From JADJQU01 sp035490315 (lineage in GTDB: Bacteria > Planctomycetota > UBA1135 > GCA-002686595), in NCBI GenBank assembly GCA_035490315.1, contig DATHET010000014.1, forward strand, positions 1-22,900: DNA of 22,900 bases, given 5' to 3'. Every line of letters begins with the position of its first letter. Position 1 is the first letter of the stretch. Under the pieces are notes generated by a model that worked only from the letters and a program-made list of their open reading frames with translations, ran no database searches and had not been told where the DNA came from. A program made the position numbers and the translations under genes. Below, piece after piece: positions 8,613 to 16,562 of this stretch.

Positions 8613-8670
8613 AGAATTGGTCCGGATCGTGCAGAATCTCCGACCATGTCGGACCCGAACTCCCAATTCT
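8613..8670. repeat. Nested inverted repeat in the gap before the second oxidoreductase gene
   Basis: Outer arms AGAATTGG (8613-8620) and CCAATTCT (8663-8670) enclose a perfect 5-bp hairpin with 3-nt loop, CCGAC-cat-GTCGG (8640-8652). It fills most of the 91-bp spacer between the lipoprotein gene and ATG 8702. No T run follows, so it is not a standard terminator; it could be an attenuating or processing structure, or chance. Confidence 0.4.
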
Positions 8671-8701
8671 CTGAGCAGCGCGTGCCGCGCGTCGCCGCGA
8701 G

Positions 8702-9940
8702 ATGACAACCAGCGACCGCCGCGAATTTCTTTTCACCGCCGGAGCCGGCATGGCGGCGACCTGGCTCGCGCCATCGCTCGAGTTCCTGCATCCCGCTTTG
8801 CCCCAAGCGAAAGTCCCGCTGGCTTTGATCGGAGCGGGGCGGCAAGGCCGTGCGATCCTGGGCGAGCTCGCGACCATCGGGGGATGCGAGGTCGTCGCTG
8901 TCTGCGACAACGACGAGACGCGATTGACGGCCGCGCTGCGGCGCGTCGAGAAAGCGAAGGGCTACGCGAGCGCGGCGGAGATGCTCGCGAAGGAGACCGC
9001 GATCGCCGGCGTGTTGATCGCGACGCCGACGCACTTGCACAAGGAATTCGTCCTCGCCGTGATCGCCGCGAAGAAGCACGTGTATTGCGAATCGCCGCTT
9101 GCGAGCACGCTCGAGGATTGCACAGCGATCGCCGCGGCCGCTCGCGATTCGAAGCAGGTCTGCGCCGCCGGCTTCCAGGCGCGCAGCAATCCCGTGTATG
9201 CCCTGGCGCGCTCCTTCTTCAAGGCGGGGACCCTGCGAGATCTCGCTTTCCTGCGCGCGCAAAATAACAAGAAGACATCGTGGCGCACCGCGGGCTCGAC
9301 GCCGGAGCGCGACCGCGAATTGAACTGGCACCTCGATCCAAAGATCTCGCTCGGCCTGCTCGGCGAGCTGGGCTCGCAGCAGTTCGACGTCTTCCACTGG
9401 TTCCTCGGCCGCCATCCCGTCTCCGTGCGCGCGCGCGGAGATCTGCGTCTGCACAAGGACGGCCGCGAGATTCCTGACACGGTCAACGCCGAATTCCTTT
9501 TCGATGACGGACTGCGCCTCGATTACTCCTGCACGCTCGCCAACTCCTTCGAAGGCCGCTTCGAAGTCATCGCGGGAGCGATGGCGGCGATCAAGCTGGC
9601 TTGGACGCACGGCTGGATGTTCAAGGAAGCCGACGCGCCGACTCAGGGTTGGGAGGTGTATGCGAACCGCCAGCAGTTCCATGACCAGCAGGGGATCACG
9701 TTGATCGCGGATGCGACCAAGCTCGCGTCGCAGGGCAAGCTGCAGGAGGGCGTGGGCTTGCCGTATTCGTCGCTGTATTACGCGCTGGCGGATTTCATCA
9801 ATGCGATCGCGAATGCCAAGCCCGCGGCGACGAGCTTCGCGGATGGAGCGCGCAGCAGCGCGGTCGGGATCCTGGCGCACCGCGCGCTGGTCGAGAAAAA
9901 AGACGTCGCGATCGATCCTCAACTCCTCGCTGGGCTGTGA
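8702..9940 (+). CDS. Tat-exported Gfo/Idh/MocA-family protein with ESP in place of EKP
   Basis: A 412-residue protein. A twin-arginine signal D-R-R-E-F-L (residues 5-10) plus a hydrophobic Ala/Gly stretch supports ATG 8702 despite only a weak ribosome site. The Rossmann motif is GAGRQGR (44-50), with the strand-2 acid near 69 (CDN). The motif that is EKP in most of the family reads ESP at 130-132, and the downstream segment G-E-L-G-x-Q-x-F-D-V-F-H-W (221-233) has Gln where a His is common. The nucleotide fold is kept but the usual catalytic Lys is lost, so this may be a binding or altered-chemistry member. The stop overlaps the next start by 4 bp (GTGA), coupling it to a haem-binding membrane protein. 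It shares only the family architecture with the 4175 gene and does not look like a recent duplicate. Confidence 0.86.
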   Translation: MTTSDRREFLFTAGAGMAATWLAPSLEFLHPALPQAKVPLALIGAGRQGRAILGELATIGGCEVVAVCDNDETRLTAALRRVEKAKGYASAAEMLAKETAIAGVLIATPTHLHKEFVLAVIAAKKHVYCESPLASTLEDCTAIAAAARDSKQVCAAGFQARSNPVYALARSFFKAGTLRDLAFLRAQNNKKTSWRTAGSTPERDRELNWHLDPKISLGLLGELGSQQFDVFHWFLGRHPVSVRARGDLRLHKDGREIPDTVNAEFLFDDGLRLDYSCTLANSFEGRFEVIAGAMAAIKLAWTHGWMFKEADAPTQGWEVYANRQQFHDQQGITLIADATKLASQGKLQEGVGLPYSSLYYALADFINAIANAKPAATSFADGARSSAVGILAHRALVEKKDVAIDPQLLAGL

Positions 9941-10722
9941 GTCAGGGGCTGTTCACCAGCGGGGGAAGTCTGCGCGAGCTCGGTCTCGCCGCGCGACTGG
10001 GCTTGAGCGCGCTGCTGGTCGTGATCTCCGGCGGGTTCATCGCTTCGGGCGCGCACTTGATCAACCAGCACGAGAATCGCGACGAGCGGCCCGGAGTGTC
10101 GCTGACCGATCTCGAAGGCGCGTACCACGGCGTGCAGGCGCGAGCACCATTGCTCGAAGCCATCGAGCGTGGCCATCCGCCGGAGTTGACCGCGGCGGAG
10201 CGCGGTGTGCTGCTTTCGTGGCTCGGCGGAAAGCGCCAGAGCGAGGATTACGACTCGATCGAGCTGGGCGCGGACGCGCCGGCGGAAATCCTCGCGCGGC
10301 GCTGCGTCGCCTGCCATTCGCGCGCCGGACTCGAGGGCGAGCACAAGGACGCGAAAGTTTCGCTCGCGAGCTGGAGCGACGTGTCCAAGCTCGCGATCTC
10401 GCGCCGCGTCGAGCCTTTGCCCGCGAAAGTCCTCGCGGCGTCGACGCATGCTCACGCGCTCGCGCTGGCGCCCTTGAGCCTCCTGCTCGCGGTCCTGGTC
10501 TTCGCCACGCGCTTCGGCCGGCGCTTAGGCGGACTGTTGCTCGCCACGAGCGGCCTCGCGCTGCTCGCCGATCTCTCGAGCTGGTGGCTCGCCCGGGAAT
10601 TCTCAGGCCTCACGCCGCTGATCGTCGTCAGCGGCGGGGTCTACGCCCTGGCGAACGCGGTCTCGATCCTGCTGATCCTGGCCGACCTGTGGCTCGCGCG
10701 CCCGGCGACTCGCGCGGCGTAG
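9937..10722 (+). CDS. Membrane-anchored protein with a single c-type haem motif and three C-terminal membrane helices
   Basis: A 261-residue protein starting at GTG 9937, overlapping the upstream stop by 4 bp. One transmembrane helix at about 19-41 leads to a domain (about 45-165) with the haem c attachment motif CVACH at 123-127, expected outside the cytoplasm. This is followed by three helices at about 172-191, 196-218 and 226-252, with His residues (HAH, 171-173) at the start of the first. The pattern suggests an electron-carrying or haem-sensing partner of the co-translated exported oxidoreductase. I do not recognise a named family. The translational coupling implies equimolar production of the two proteins. 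A 14-bp palindrome separates it from the convergent TPR gene. Confidence 0.75.
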   Translation: MSQGLFTSGGSLRELGLAARLGLSALLVVISGGFIASGAHLINQHENRDERPGVSLTDLEGAYHGVQARAPLLEAIERGHPPELTAAERGVLLSWLGGKRQSEDYDSIELGADAPAEILARRCVACHSRAGLEGEHKDAKVSLASWSDVSKLAISRRVEPLPAKVLAASTHAHALALAPLSLLLAVLVFATRFGRRLGGLLLATSGLALLADLSSWWLAREFSGLTPLIVVSGGVYALANAVSILLILADLWLARPATRAA

Positions 10723-10734
10723 TCGCGCGCGACT
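10721..10734. repeat. Perfect 14-bp palindrome between convergent stop codons
   Basis: AGTCGCGCGCGACT reads the same on both strands. It overlaps the last two bases of the TAG at 10720-10722 and abuts the minus-strand stop at 10735-10737. As RNA it could fold from either strand into a short hairpin; there is no T tract. It may serve as a compact shared transcription-end structure. Confidence 0.4.
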
Positions 10735-12591
10735 TCAGGGCACTTCGGTGCGATACGCGCGGCCTTCCTGAAAGACTTTCCGGCAAGCGAGAGCGCGATC
10801 GATGATCCCGACCAGCATCGGATCCTGCACGACCGAGCCATCGCCGCCGGGTTTCGGTTTCAGGATCTCCAAGCCTGCATCGATCGACAGGAGGGCCGAC
10901 GGAAAATCGCCGGACTCCGCTTCGGCCGCGGCCTGGATCACGAGGAACTCCGGGTTCTTGCCCTGCGAGCCCTCGACCAGCTCGCGCGCGAGGCTCAAGG
11001 CCTCGGGGCCATTGCGCGCGGCGTCGTCCTTGGAGGTCGCGAGCAGCCAGGCGAGCTGAGCGCGGAACTGCGGATTCTTCGGCGCGATTTCCAAGGCTCC
11101 GCGCAGCTCGGCGATCGCTTCGGTCTGGCGGCCGAGCATGGTCAGCGCGTGGATCAGATTCGTGCGCGCCTCCAAGCGCGTCGGATCGGCCTTGACCACG
11201 GCGGCGAAGGCCGTGGCGGCTTCGGGAAGGTGACCGACGCGCGCGCAGAGCACTCCGAATTCGTGGCGCACGCCAGGATCGTTCGGGGCGAGATCGACGG
11301 CTTTCTGGAAGGCAGCGATCGCCTCGTCGGCCTTGAGGCTCGCGCCCAGGACCTGGGCCAGATTGATCCACGCCCTGGGATCTTGCGGCCGGCCCTTGGT
11401 CACGTCGTTCATCAAGCCGAGCGCCTCTTCGAGCGCGGGCTTGGTGCCCTGCGCCGCGAGCATGCTCGCCAGGTTCGATTTGAAATCGAGGTCCATGGGC
11501 TCGAGCGTCACCGCCTGACGCGTTTTCTCGATGCCTTCCTCGGGCTTGCCCGTGCGATACAGGGCCGTGCCCCACATCGAGAGGACCTGGCCCAGCGCCG
11601 GATCGATGCTGTTCGCGGCCTGGTAGCGCGGGATCGCGTCGATCGGCCGGTCGAGCTTGATGTACAGGTCGCCCAGCGCGCCGAGCGCGGTCGCGGATTT
11701 CGGCACCTTGTCGAGGTAGTGGGTCAGCTCCGCGATCGCTTCCTCCGACTGGTTGCGCGAGAGCAGCACGTCCGCTCGCATGCGCGCGAAGCGCAGCGTC
11801 ACGCCCTCGTTGCCGAGTTGCTGCGAGCGCAGCTGGTCGGCGAAGGCTTCCTGCTGCGGTGGGGGCTCGCCGGGCTTGGAATACTCCGCGGCCTTGGCTT
11901 CGTCGCCGGCGTCGCGCCAGGCGGAGGCCATCAACCAGTAGGCCTCGCGCGTCGCAGGCTTTTTCGCGATCGCGCGCTCGAGGAATCCGATCGCGAGCTT
12001 GGGCTCGTGCTTGGACAGCGAGACTTTCGCCAGGCCGATCAGCGCCGCGGGGTCCTCGGGCGCGAGCTCGAGGGCGCGCGTGAATTCGCGCTGGGAATCG
12101 TCGAAGCGCTCGCTCTGCAGGTAGCCGTGGCCGGCGTAGAAATGCGCAGCGGCCATGTCGGGCGCGAGGGCGATCGCGCGCTCGAAGCAGGCCAGGGCCG
12201 CCTTCTGGTCGCCGATGCGCTGCGCGATGCCGAGCAGGTAGGGCCAGCGCGGATCCTTGCGGTCGAGCTTCTGGGCGCGCTCGTAGCAGAAAATCGCTTC
12301 CGTAAGGATGCCGTGGACGTCGTAGGTCTCGCCCAGACTTCCCCAGACCTTCGCGTCGTAGGGATGGGCGCGCACATGCTCGACACGCTCCTCGATGCGA
12401 TCGGCCAGCGGCTTCTCGAGCTCGGTGCCGCTCGGCGGCAGCGGCGGCTCGGCGCGGCCGTAGCGCAGGAAGTTCCAGGGCTTGTAGATCCCGGTCAGAG
12501 CCGCGGCGACCGCGAGCACGAGCGCGATCGTCACGATCACCGGCGTCTTGCCGAATCGCATCGAGCGCGAAATCGAAGCTTGGTCTTGCAT
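10735..12591 (-). CDS. Membrane-anchored tetratricopeptide-repeat protein
   Basis: A 618-residue protein. A short basic N-terminus is followed by one hydrophobic helix (about 17-37, Val/Ala/Leu-rich) and then a Pro-rich linker, so the bulk is probably outside the cytoplasm, anchored at the N-terminus. From about residue 79 to the end there are roughly 13 TPR units of about 34 residues with the usual A-x-x-x-L-x-x-x-L-x-x-x-G and A-x-x-x-(F/Y)-x-x-A-(L/I)-x-x-x-P spacing, interrupted by a linker near 245-270. TPRs are protein-protein scaffolds; no enzyme motif is seen. The gene starts 13 bp after the stop of the CRTAC1-family lipoprotein gene on the same strand. CRTAC1/ASPIC-UnbV and TPR genes are often neighbours in Planctomycetes, Acidobacteria and Verrucomicrobia, which suggests a shared complex. 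Confidence 0.85.
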   Translation of the reverse strand: MQDQASISRSMRFGKTPVIVTIALVLAVAAALTGIYKPWNFLRYGRAEPPLPPSGTELEKPLADRIEERVEHVRAHPYDAKVWGSLGETYDVHGILTEAIFCYERAQKLDRKDPRWPYLLGIAQRIGDQKAALACFERAIALAPDMAAAHFYAGHGYLQSERFDDSQREFTRALELAPEDPAALIGLAKVSLSKHEPKLAIGFLERAIAKKPATREAYWLMASAWRDAGDEAKAAEYSKPGEPPPQQEAFADQLRSQQLGNEGVTLRFARMRADVLLSRNQSEEAIAELTHYLDKVPKSATALGALGDLYIKLDRPIDAIPRYQAANSIDPALGQVLSMWGTALYRTGKPEEGIEKTRQAVTLEPMDLDFKSNLASMLAAQGTKPALEEALGLMNDVTKGRPQDPRAWINLAQVLGASLKADEAIAAFQKAVDLAPNDPGVRHEFGVLCARVGHLPEAATAFAAVVKADPTRLEARTNLIHALTMLGRQTEAIAELRGALEIAPKNPQFRAQLAWLLATSKDDAARNGPEALSLARELVEGSQGKNPEFLVIQAAAEAESGDFPSALLSIDAGLEILKPKPGGDGSVVQDPMLVGIIDRALACRKVFQEGRAYRTEVP

Positions 12592-12604
12592 AGTGGATGT
12601 GTGC

Positions 12605-14281
12605 TCAGCGCGATCCGCTTCCGCGGCGCAATTCGAGCTCGCGGTCGACGCTCCCGCCCGCGAACGTTTCGACGTCTCCGCCCGGCCAGTGTACGACGAG
12701 GGCGTCGATCGACGTGACGGCGCCCAGCCCGAAATGGGCCTGCGGCTCGCCCGCGGAAAGGTATCCCTGGCAGGTGGTGACCGGGCGGAGCCAGCGCTGG
12801 CTCGCGGCCCGGACTTCGATCGTCGCGCCGAGGGCGTCGCAGCGGCCGGCGGCGTCGAGCGCGCGCACGGACAGATAGTGGCCGCGCGTTGCGCTGCGGT
12901 TCATGAAAATCCGCGACGAGCCGTCGGCGTTGGAGACCAGCAGGTCGAGAGCGCCGTCGCGGTCGACGTCCCCCAGGCACAGGGCGCGACCGACGGCCAT
13001 GGTGGTGGTCCAGTCGCCCCAGTCCTTCGCCGCGGCCAAGGAAAAACGCCCGGCGCCGCTGTTCAGGAAGAGCTGGTTCTCCTCGGCATAGGGCTGCCAA
13101 TGCGGCGCGAGCTTCGCGACCGAGCGCGGTCCGCGGCGCATGATCCGTCCGTTGAGCACGGCGAGGTCGAGGTCGCCGTCGTTCTCGGCGTCGAAGAACG
13201 CCGTCCCGAATCCGGTCAGGTCCAGGCTGGGCGGGCCGAGCCCCGTGCCCTCGGTCGCGTCGGCGTATTTGCCCTTCGCGCTGCGCCGGAACAGGATGTT
13301 GGTCTCGGCGACGAGGTGGGTGACGAAAAGGTCGAGGCTGCCGTCGCCGTCGCAATCGCCGAGCGCCACGCCCATGTTGGCTTCGGGGCGGCCGACGCGG
13401 TTGACCGCCAGGCCGAGTGCGAAGGCGCGGTTCTCGAAGCGGCCCGGCGCGATCTGCACCCAGGCGAAATTGGGCTCCGAATCGTTGGCGACGAAGATGT
13501 CGATGCGGCCGTCGTCGTCGAGATCGAGGAACGCCAGGCCGAGTCCGCGACCCGGCGTTTCGGAGATGCCGGCTTCCTTGCTCACGTCCCGGAACTTGCC
13601 TCCGCCTTCGTTGTGCCAGAGATGGGCGGGAAGACCGGGGAATTGCAGGGGCGAGAGGTAGTCCGCCACACCGTCGTCGCCGACGGCGCGCGCCTTGAGA
13701 TCGAGCTCGAGGTAGCGCGCGACGAAAAGATCGGGCTTGCCGTCGGCGTCGTAATCGAAGAATCCCGCGGTCGCTGCCCAGCCCTCCTCGACGATTCCCG
13801 CCGATTCGGTCGCGTCCTCGAAGCTCGCATCGCCGCGATTGCGGAACAGCCGCGAGGATCCGTAATTGGTGACGAACAGGTCGAGATCGCCGTCGCTGTC
13901 GACGTCCGCCACGGCCGCGCCCATGCCGTAGCGCGGATCGTCCAGGCCGGAGCGCGCGCTCGCGTCGCTGAAGCGCCCGTCAGGACCCTGGAGGAAGAGC
14001 CGGTCGCGGCCCGCCTCGCTCTCGAAGCTCTTGTCCGCGCCGCGAGCTCCGTGCACGAAAAAGGCGTCCAGATCCTTGTCTCCGTCGGCGTCGAACAGGG
14101 CGCAGCCGGGCCCCATGGAGTCGGGCATGAAATAGTCGTCGCCTCGCGGCGCGCACAGCTGCAACCCCCGCGCGGCGCTCTCGTCCGCCAGGCCGACGCC
14201 CTTCGAGGTCGCGGACTCCTTCGCGCAGCTCGAAACCAGGACCCAGGCGAGCCCAGGCAAAGCAGCGTGGAAAAGGCGCAT
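12605..14281 (-). CDS. CRTAC1-family lipoprotein (FG-GAP/VCBS repeats plus ASPIC/UnbV domain)
   Basis: A 558-residue protein. The lipoprotein signal ends V-S-S-C with Cys at 19. Seven calcium-loop repeats of the D-x-D-x-D-G-x-x-D-(L/I)-x-(V/F) type are visible between about residues 60 and 460, for example DVDSDGDLDLFV and DCDGDGSLDLFV, giving a beta-propeller. Residues 467-558 match the ASPIC/UnbV module (A-L-G-A-x-I-x-V, then G-Y-L-S-x-x-x-P-x-x-H-F-G-L-G, then V-x-W-P-G-G). Two extra Cys lie inside this module. The family is named after human CRTAC1; bacterial members have no established function but are surface calcium-binding propellers. It is first gene of a two-gene minus-strand unit with the TPR protein and is divergent from a second CRTAC1 operon. 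It shares architecture, but clearly not close sequence identity, with the 14763 protein. Confidence 0.88.
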   Translation of the reverse strand: MRLFHAALPGLAWVLVSSCAKESATSKGVGLADESAARGLQLCAPRGDDYFMPDSMGPGCALFDADGDKDLDAFFVHGARGADKSFESEAGRDRLFLQGPDGRFSDASARSGLDDPRYGMGAAVADVDSDGDLDLFVTNYGSSRLFRNRGDASFEDATESAGIVEEGWAATAGFFDYDADGKPDLFVARYLELDLKARAVGDDGVADYLSPLQFPGLPAHLWHNEGGGKFRDVSKEAGISETPGRGLGLAFLDLDDDGRIDIFVANDSEPNFAWVQIAPGRFENRAFALGLAVNRVGRPEANMGVALGDCDGDGSLDLFVTHLVAETNILFRRSAKGKYADATEGTGLGPPSLDLTGFGTAFFDAENDGDLDLAVLNGRIMRRGPRSVAKLAPHWQPYAEENQLFLNSGAGRFSLAAAKDWGDWTTTMAVGRALCLGDVDRDGALDLLVSNADGSSRIFMNRSATRGHYLSVRALDAAGRCDALGATIEVRAASQRWLRPVTTCQGYLSAGEPQAHFGLGAVTSIDALVVHWPGGDVETFAGGSVDRELELRRGSGSR

Positions 14282-14295
14282 GTCGGGGACTTGCG

Positions 14296-14324
14296 ATCTT
14301 GCCTGAGCCTCGGCCGGCGCTCAA
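14296..14324 (-). promoter_or_regulatory. Possible sigma-70-type promoter for the minus-strand CRTAC1/TPR unit
   Basis: On the minus strand a TTGAGC hexamer (14324-14319) and a CAAGAT hexamer (14301-14296) are 17 bp apart, 15 bp upstream of the ATG ending at 14281. The -10 match is only 3 of 6, so this is a suggestion. The 62-bp spacer must hold promoters for both divergent units. Confidence 0.25.
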
Positions 14325-14343
14325 GTGGCTACACTTTCGAGCG

Positions 14344-14763
14344 ATGTCCCTCCGTTTCCTGTGCCTGTGGTGCCTGGTCACCTTGGGCCTTGCCTGGATC
14401 TCGCGCGCCGAGTTGCGCGCCGGCGCTTCGGCGCGCTGCGCCCTCGACGGCGCACAGGTCCAGGGCGCGTCGCGCGTCGACCTGTTCGAGGGCTCGAGGC
14501 TGCGCGCGAGTTTCTGCAGCATCGAATGCGCCCAGGCCTGGCCGGCCGCGCCGCCGCCGGGCGATACGCGCCGCTTCGAGGTCCACGAAGAGCAGAACGG
14601 TGTCGCCCTCGATCCGCGCGCCGCGACCTTCGTGCGTTCCAACCTGCGCGCAAGCGGCGGCCGCGGCGCGCTGCGTGCTTTTCGCGATCCATTGACCGCT
14701 ACCGAGCACACGCGCGCGTTCGGCGGAACGCTCGTGCCCAATCCATTTCCAGAGGACGATTGA
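14344..14763 (+). CDS. Small membrane-anchored NosL/TRASH-like thiol protein
   Basis: A 139-residue protein from ATG 14344; a TTG at 14299 would only add a poor leader. Residues 3-20 are a hydrophobic signal or anchor with Cys at 7 and 10 but no proper lipobox. Then come Cys32 (CALDGAQV), an acidic/aromatic strand, and FCSIEC with Cys58 and Cys62, a TRASH-like metal-site spacing. The second half, with V-A-L-D-x-R-x-A-x-F-V followed by a Gly-rich turn, L-x-A-F and a G-G-x-L-V end, resembles the C-terminal half of NosL-family proteins, which are copper carriers in the nitrous oxide reductase system. The canonical NosL C-G-M triad is not kept. The stop overlaps the next ATG by one base (TGATG). 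Metal binding is an inference from motif layout; it could be a structural thiol protein. Confidence 0.6.
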   Translation: MSLRFLCLWCLVTLGLAWISRAELRAGASARCALDGAQVQGASRVDLFEGSRLRASFCSIECAQAWPAAPPPGDTRRFEVHEEQNGVALDPRAATFVRSNLRASGGRGALRAFRDPLTATEHTRAFGGTLVPNPFPEDD

Positions 14764-16562
14764 TGCGTTTCAAGCTCTTGTCGTTGACCCTGCTGTTTGC
14801 GTTCGCGGTCGCCGCTTGTGAGGGCGAGAAGGAAGCGCCGAAGCAGGCTCCCTCCGCGATCAAATTCCAGGACGTCACGGCCGCTTCGGGGATCACGTTC
14901 AGCCACCACTACCTCGACTCGGAGAGCGGCTCGCACTACCAGGTCAATCCCTACGACCACGGCAGCGGCGTGGCGATCGCGGACGTCGACGGCGACGGCA
15001 AGGACGACATCTACTTCTGCGATTTCCTGGGGCCGAACGCGCTGTACAGGAATCTCGGAGGCATGCGCTTCGAGGACATCACCGCCAAGGCAGGCGTCGC
15101 CGTGGATCGCTCGCTGTCGGTCGGCGCTGCTTTCGGCGATTGCGACGGCGACGGCGATCCCGATCTCTACGTCACGAGCTACCGCGGCGGCAATCGCCTG
15201 TTCTCGAACAAGGGCGACGGAACGTTCGAGGACATCACGGAAAAAGCCGGCGTCGGCTACGTCGGCCACTCGAACGGCGCGACCTGGTTCGATTGCGACA
15301 ACGACGGCGACCTCGACCTGTACGTCTGCAACATCGGCAAGTTCACCAAGGACACGGTCAGCCAGGAAGCGGAGTACGCCTACGCCGGGGTCGCCCTGCC
15401 TTTTGCGCAGGTCGCGTCTGCTCCCGACGCGCGCAATGCCGGCGAAGCGGACATCCTCTACGTGAATCAAGGCAACGCGACGTTTCGCGACGAGACGAAG
15501 CAGCGCGGCATCGATTCGGGCGAGTGGAACGGAGACGTGAGCGTCAGCGACATCGATCGCGACGGGGACCTCGACTTCTACACGTCGAACATGTTCGGCA
15601 CGAACCACCTCTTCGAGAACAAGGGCGCTGGCCAGTTCCGCGAGATCACCGATTCGAGCCTGGTGCGCACGAGCTGGGGCGGAATGGGTGCGCGATTCTT
15701 CGATGCGAACGACGACGAGTGGCCCGATCTCTACGTCGTCGACATGCACTCGGACATGTGGACCAAGCAGGACAGCCTCAAGGAGATCGAGGGGAAGGAG
15801 AATGAGAAATTCAACACACCGCTGGGCACGAGCGTGGGCGGCGGCAAGGTGGTCAAGCGCAACGAGGACTCGCAGTCGAAGTCGACGGTGTTCGGGAACA
15901 CATTCTTCGAAAATCAGGGCGGCCTGAAGTTCGTGGAGCGCTCGCGTGAAGCTGGTCTGGAGAACTGGTGGCCGTGGGGGATCGCTGTCGGCGATTTCGA
16001 CAACGACGGGCACGAGGACCTCTATGTGCCGATGGGCATGGGCTTCCCGTTTCCCTACAAGGGGAACCAACTGCTGCACAACGAGAAGGGCGTGTTCAAG
16101 AATATCTCCGACACCGCGGGTCTCGAGCCGCCCCAAGGCGGTCAGACGATCACCGGCAAGATGATCGGCGGCAAGCCGATGAGCCGCAGCTCGCGCGCCG
16201 CCGCGGTCGCCGACTTCGACCAGGACGGAGATCTCGACATCATCGTCGCGAATTTCAACGCGCCGCCGTATCTGCTGCGCAACGATTCGCCGCCGCAGCA
16301 CGCGCTGCGCTTGAAGCTCGTCGATCCCAACGGACGGCCCTCCTTCGGCGCGCGCGTGCGCGTCGCGGCGGGCAACCGCGTGATCCACCGCGAGCTCGCC
16401 AACGCCGGCGGCTATCTGACGCAATCGAGCGCCATCCTGCACATCGGAATCGGCGCCGCGACCAAGGTCGATCGCATCGACGTCGATTACCCGGGCGGCC
16501 CGCACACCTTCGCGATAGAGAACCCGGCGCTGGGCGAGGTCGTGCGTGTGGTACGACCTTAG
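14763..16562 (+). CDS. CRTAC1-family lipoprotein (FG-GAP/VCBS repeats plus ASPIC/UnbV domain)
   Basis: A 599-residue protein from ATG 14763, which overlaps the preceding stop by one base. Upstream in-frame sequence is open but is the shadow of the NosL-like gene; only this start gives a lipoprotein signal (V-A-A-C, Cys19). Seven D-x-D/N-x-D-G-type calcium loops occur between about residues 70 and 500, such as DVDGDGKDDIYF, DCDGDGDPDLYV and DFDQDGDLDIIV; the fifth (DANDDEWPDLYV) is degenerate. Residues about 512-599 are the ASPIC/UnbV module (F-G-A-R-V-R-V, then G-G-Y-L-T-Q-S, then H-I-G-I-G, then Y-P-G-G). This is a surface-exposed calcium-binding propeller of unknown function. Its place inside an ABC-exporter operon is unusual for the family and suggests it is a partner or client of that system. 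Confidence 0.88.
   Translation: MRFKLLSLTLLFAFAVAACEGEKEAPKQAPSAIKFQDVTAASGITFSHHYLDSESGSHYQVNPYDHGSGVAIADVDGDGKDDIYFCDFLGPNALYRNLGGMRFEDITAKAGVAVDRSLSVGAAFGDCDGDGDPDLYVTSYRGGNRLFSNKGDGTFEDITEKAGVGYVGHSNGATWFDCDNDGDLDLYVCNIGKFTKDTVSQEAEYAYAGVALPFAQVASAPDARNAGEADILYVNQGNATFRDETKQRGIDSGEWNGDVSVSDIDRDGDLDFYTSNMFGTNHLFENKGAGQFREITDSSLVRTSWGGMGARFFDANDDEWPDLYVVDMHSDMWTKQDSLKEIEGKENEKFNTPLGTSVGGGKVVKRNEDSQSKSTVFGNTFFENQGGLKFVERSREAGLENWWPWGIAVGDFDNDGHEDLYVPMGMGFPFPYKGNQLLHNEKGVFKNISDTAGLEPPQGGQTITGKMIGGKPMSRSSRAAAVADFDQDGDLDIIVANFNAPPYLLRNDSPPQHALRLKLVDPNGRPSFGARVRVAAGNRVIHRELANAGGYLTQSSAILHIGIGAATKVDRIDVDYPGGPHTFAIENPALGEVVRVVRP
16536..16540 (+). promoter_or_regulatory. Shine-Dalgarno site GAGGT supporting GTG 16546
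   Basis: GAGGT lies 5 nt before GTG 16546, inside the last codons of the CRTAC1 gene. It supports a real 17-bp gene overlap and not a later start. Confidence 0.5.
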
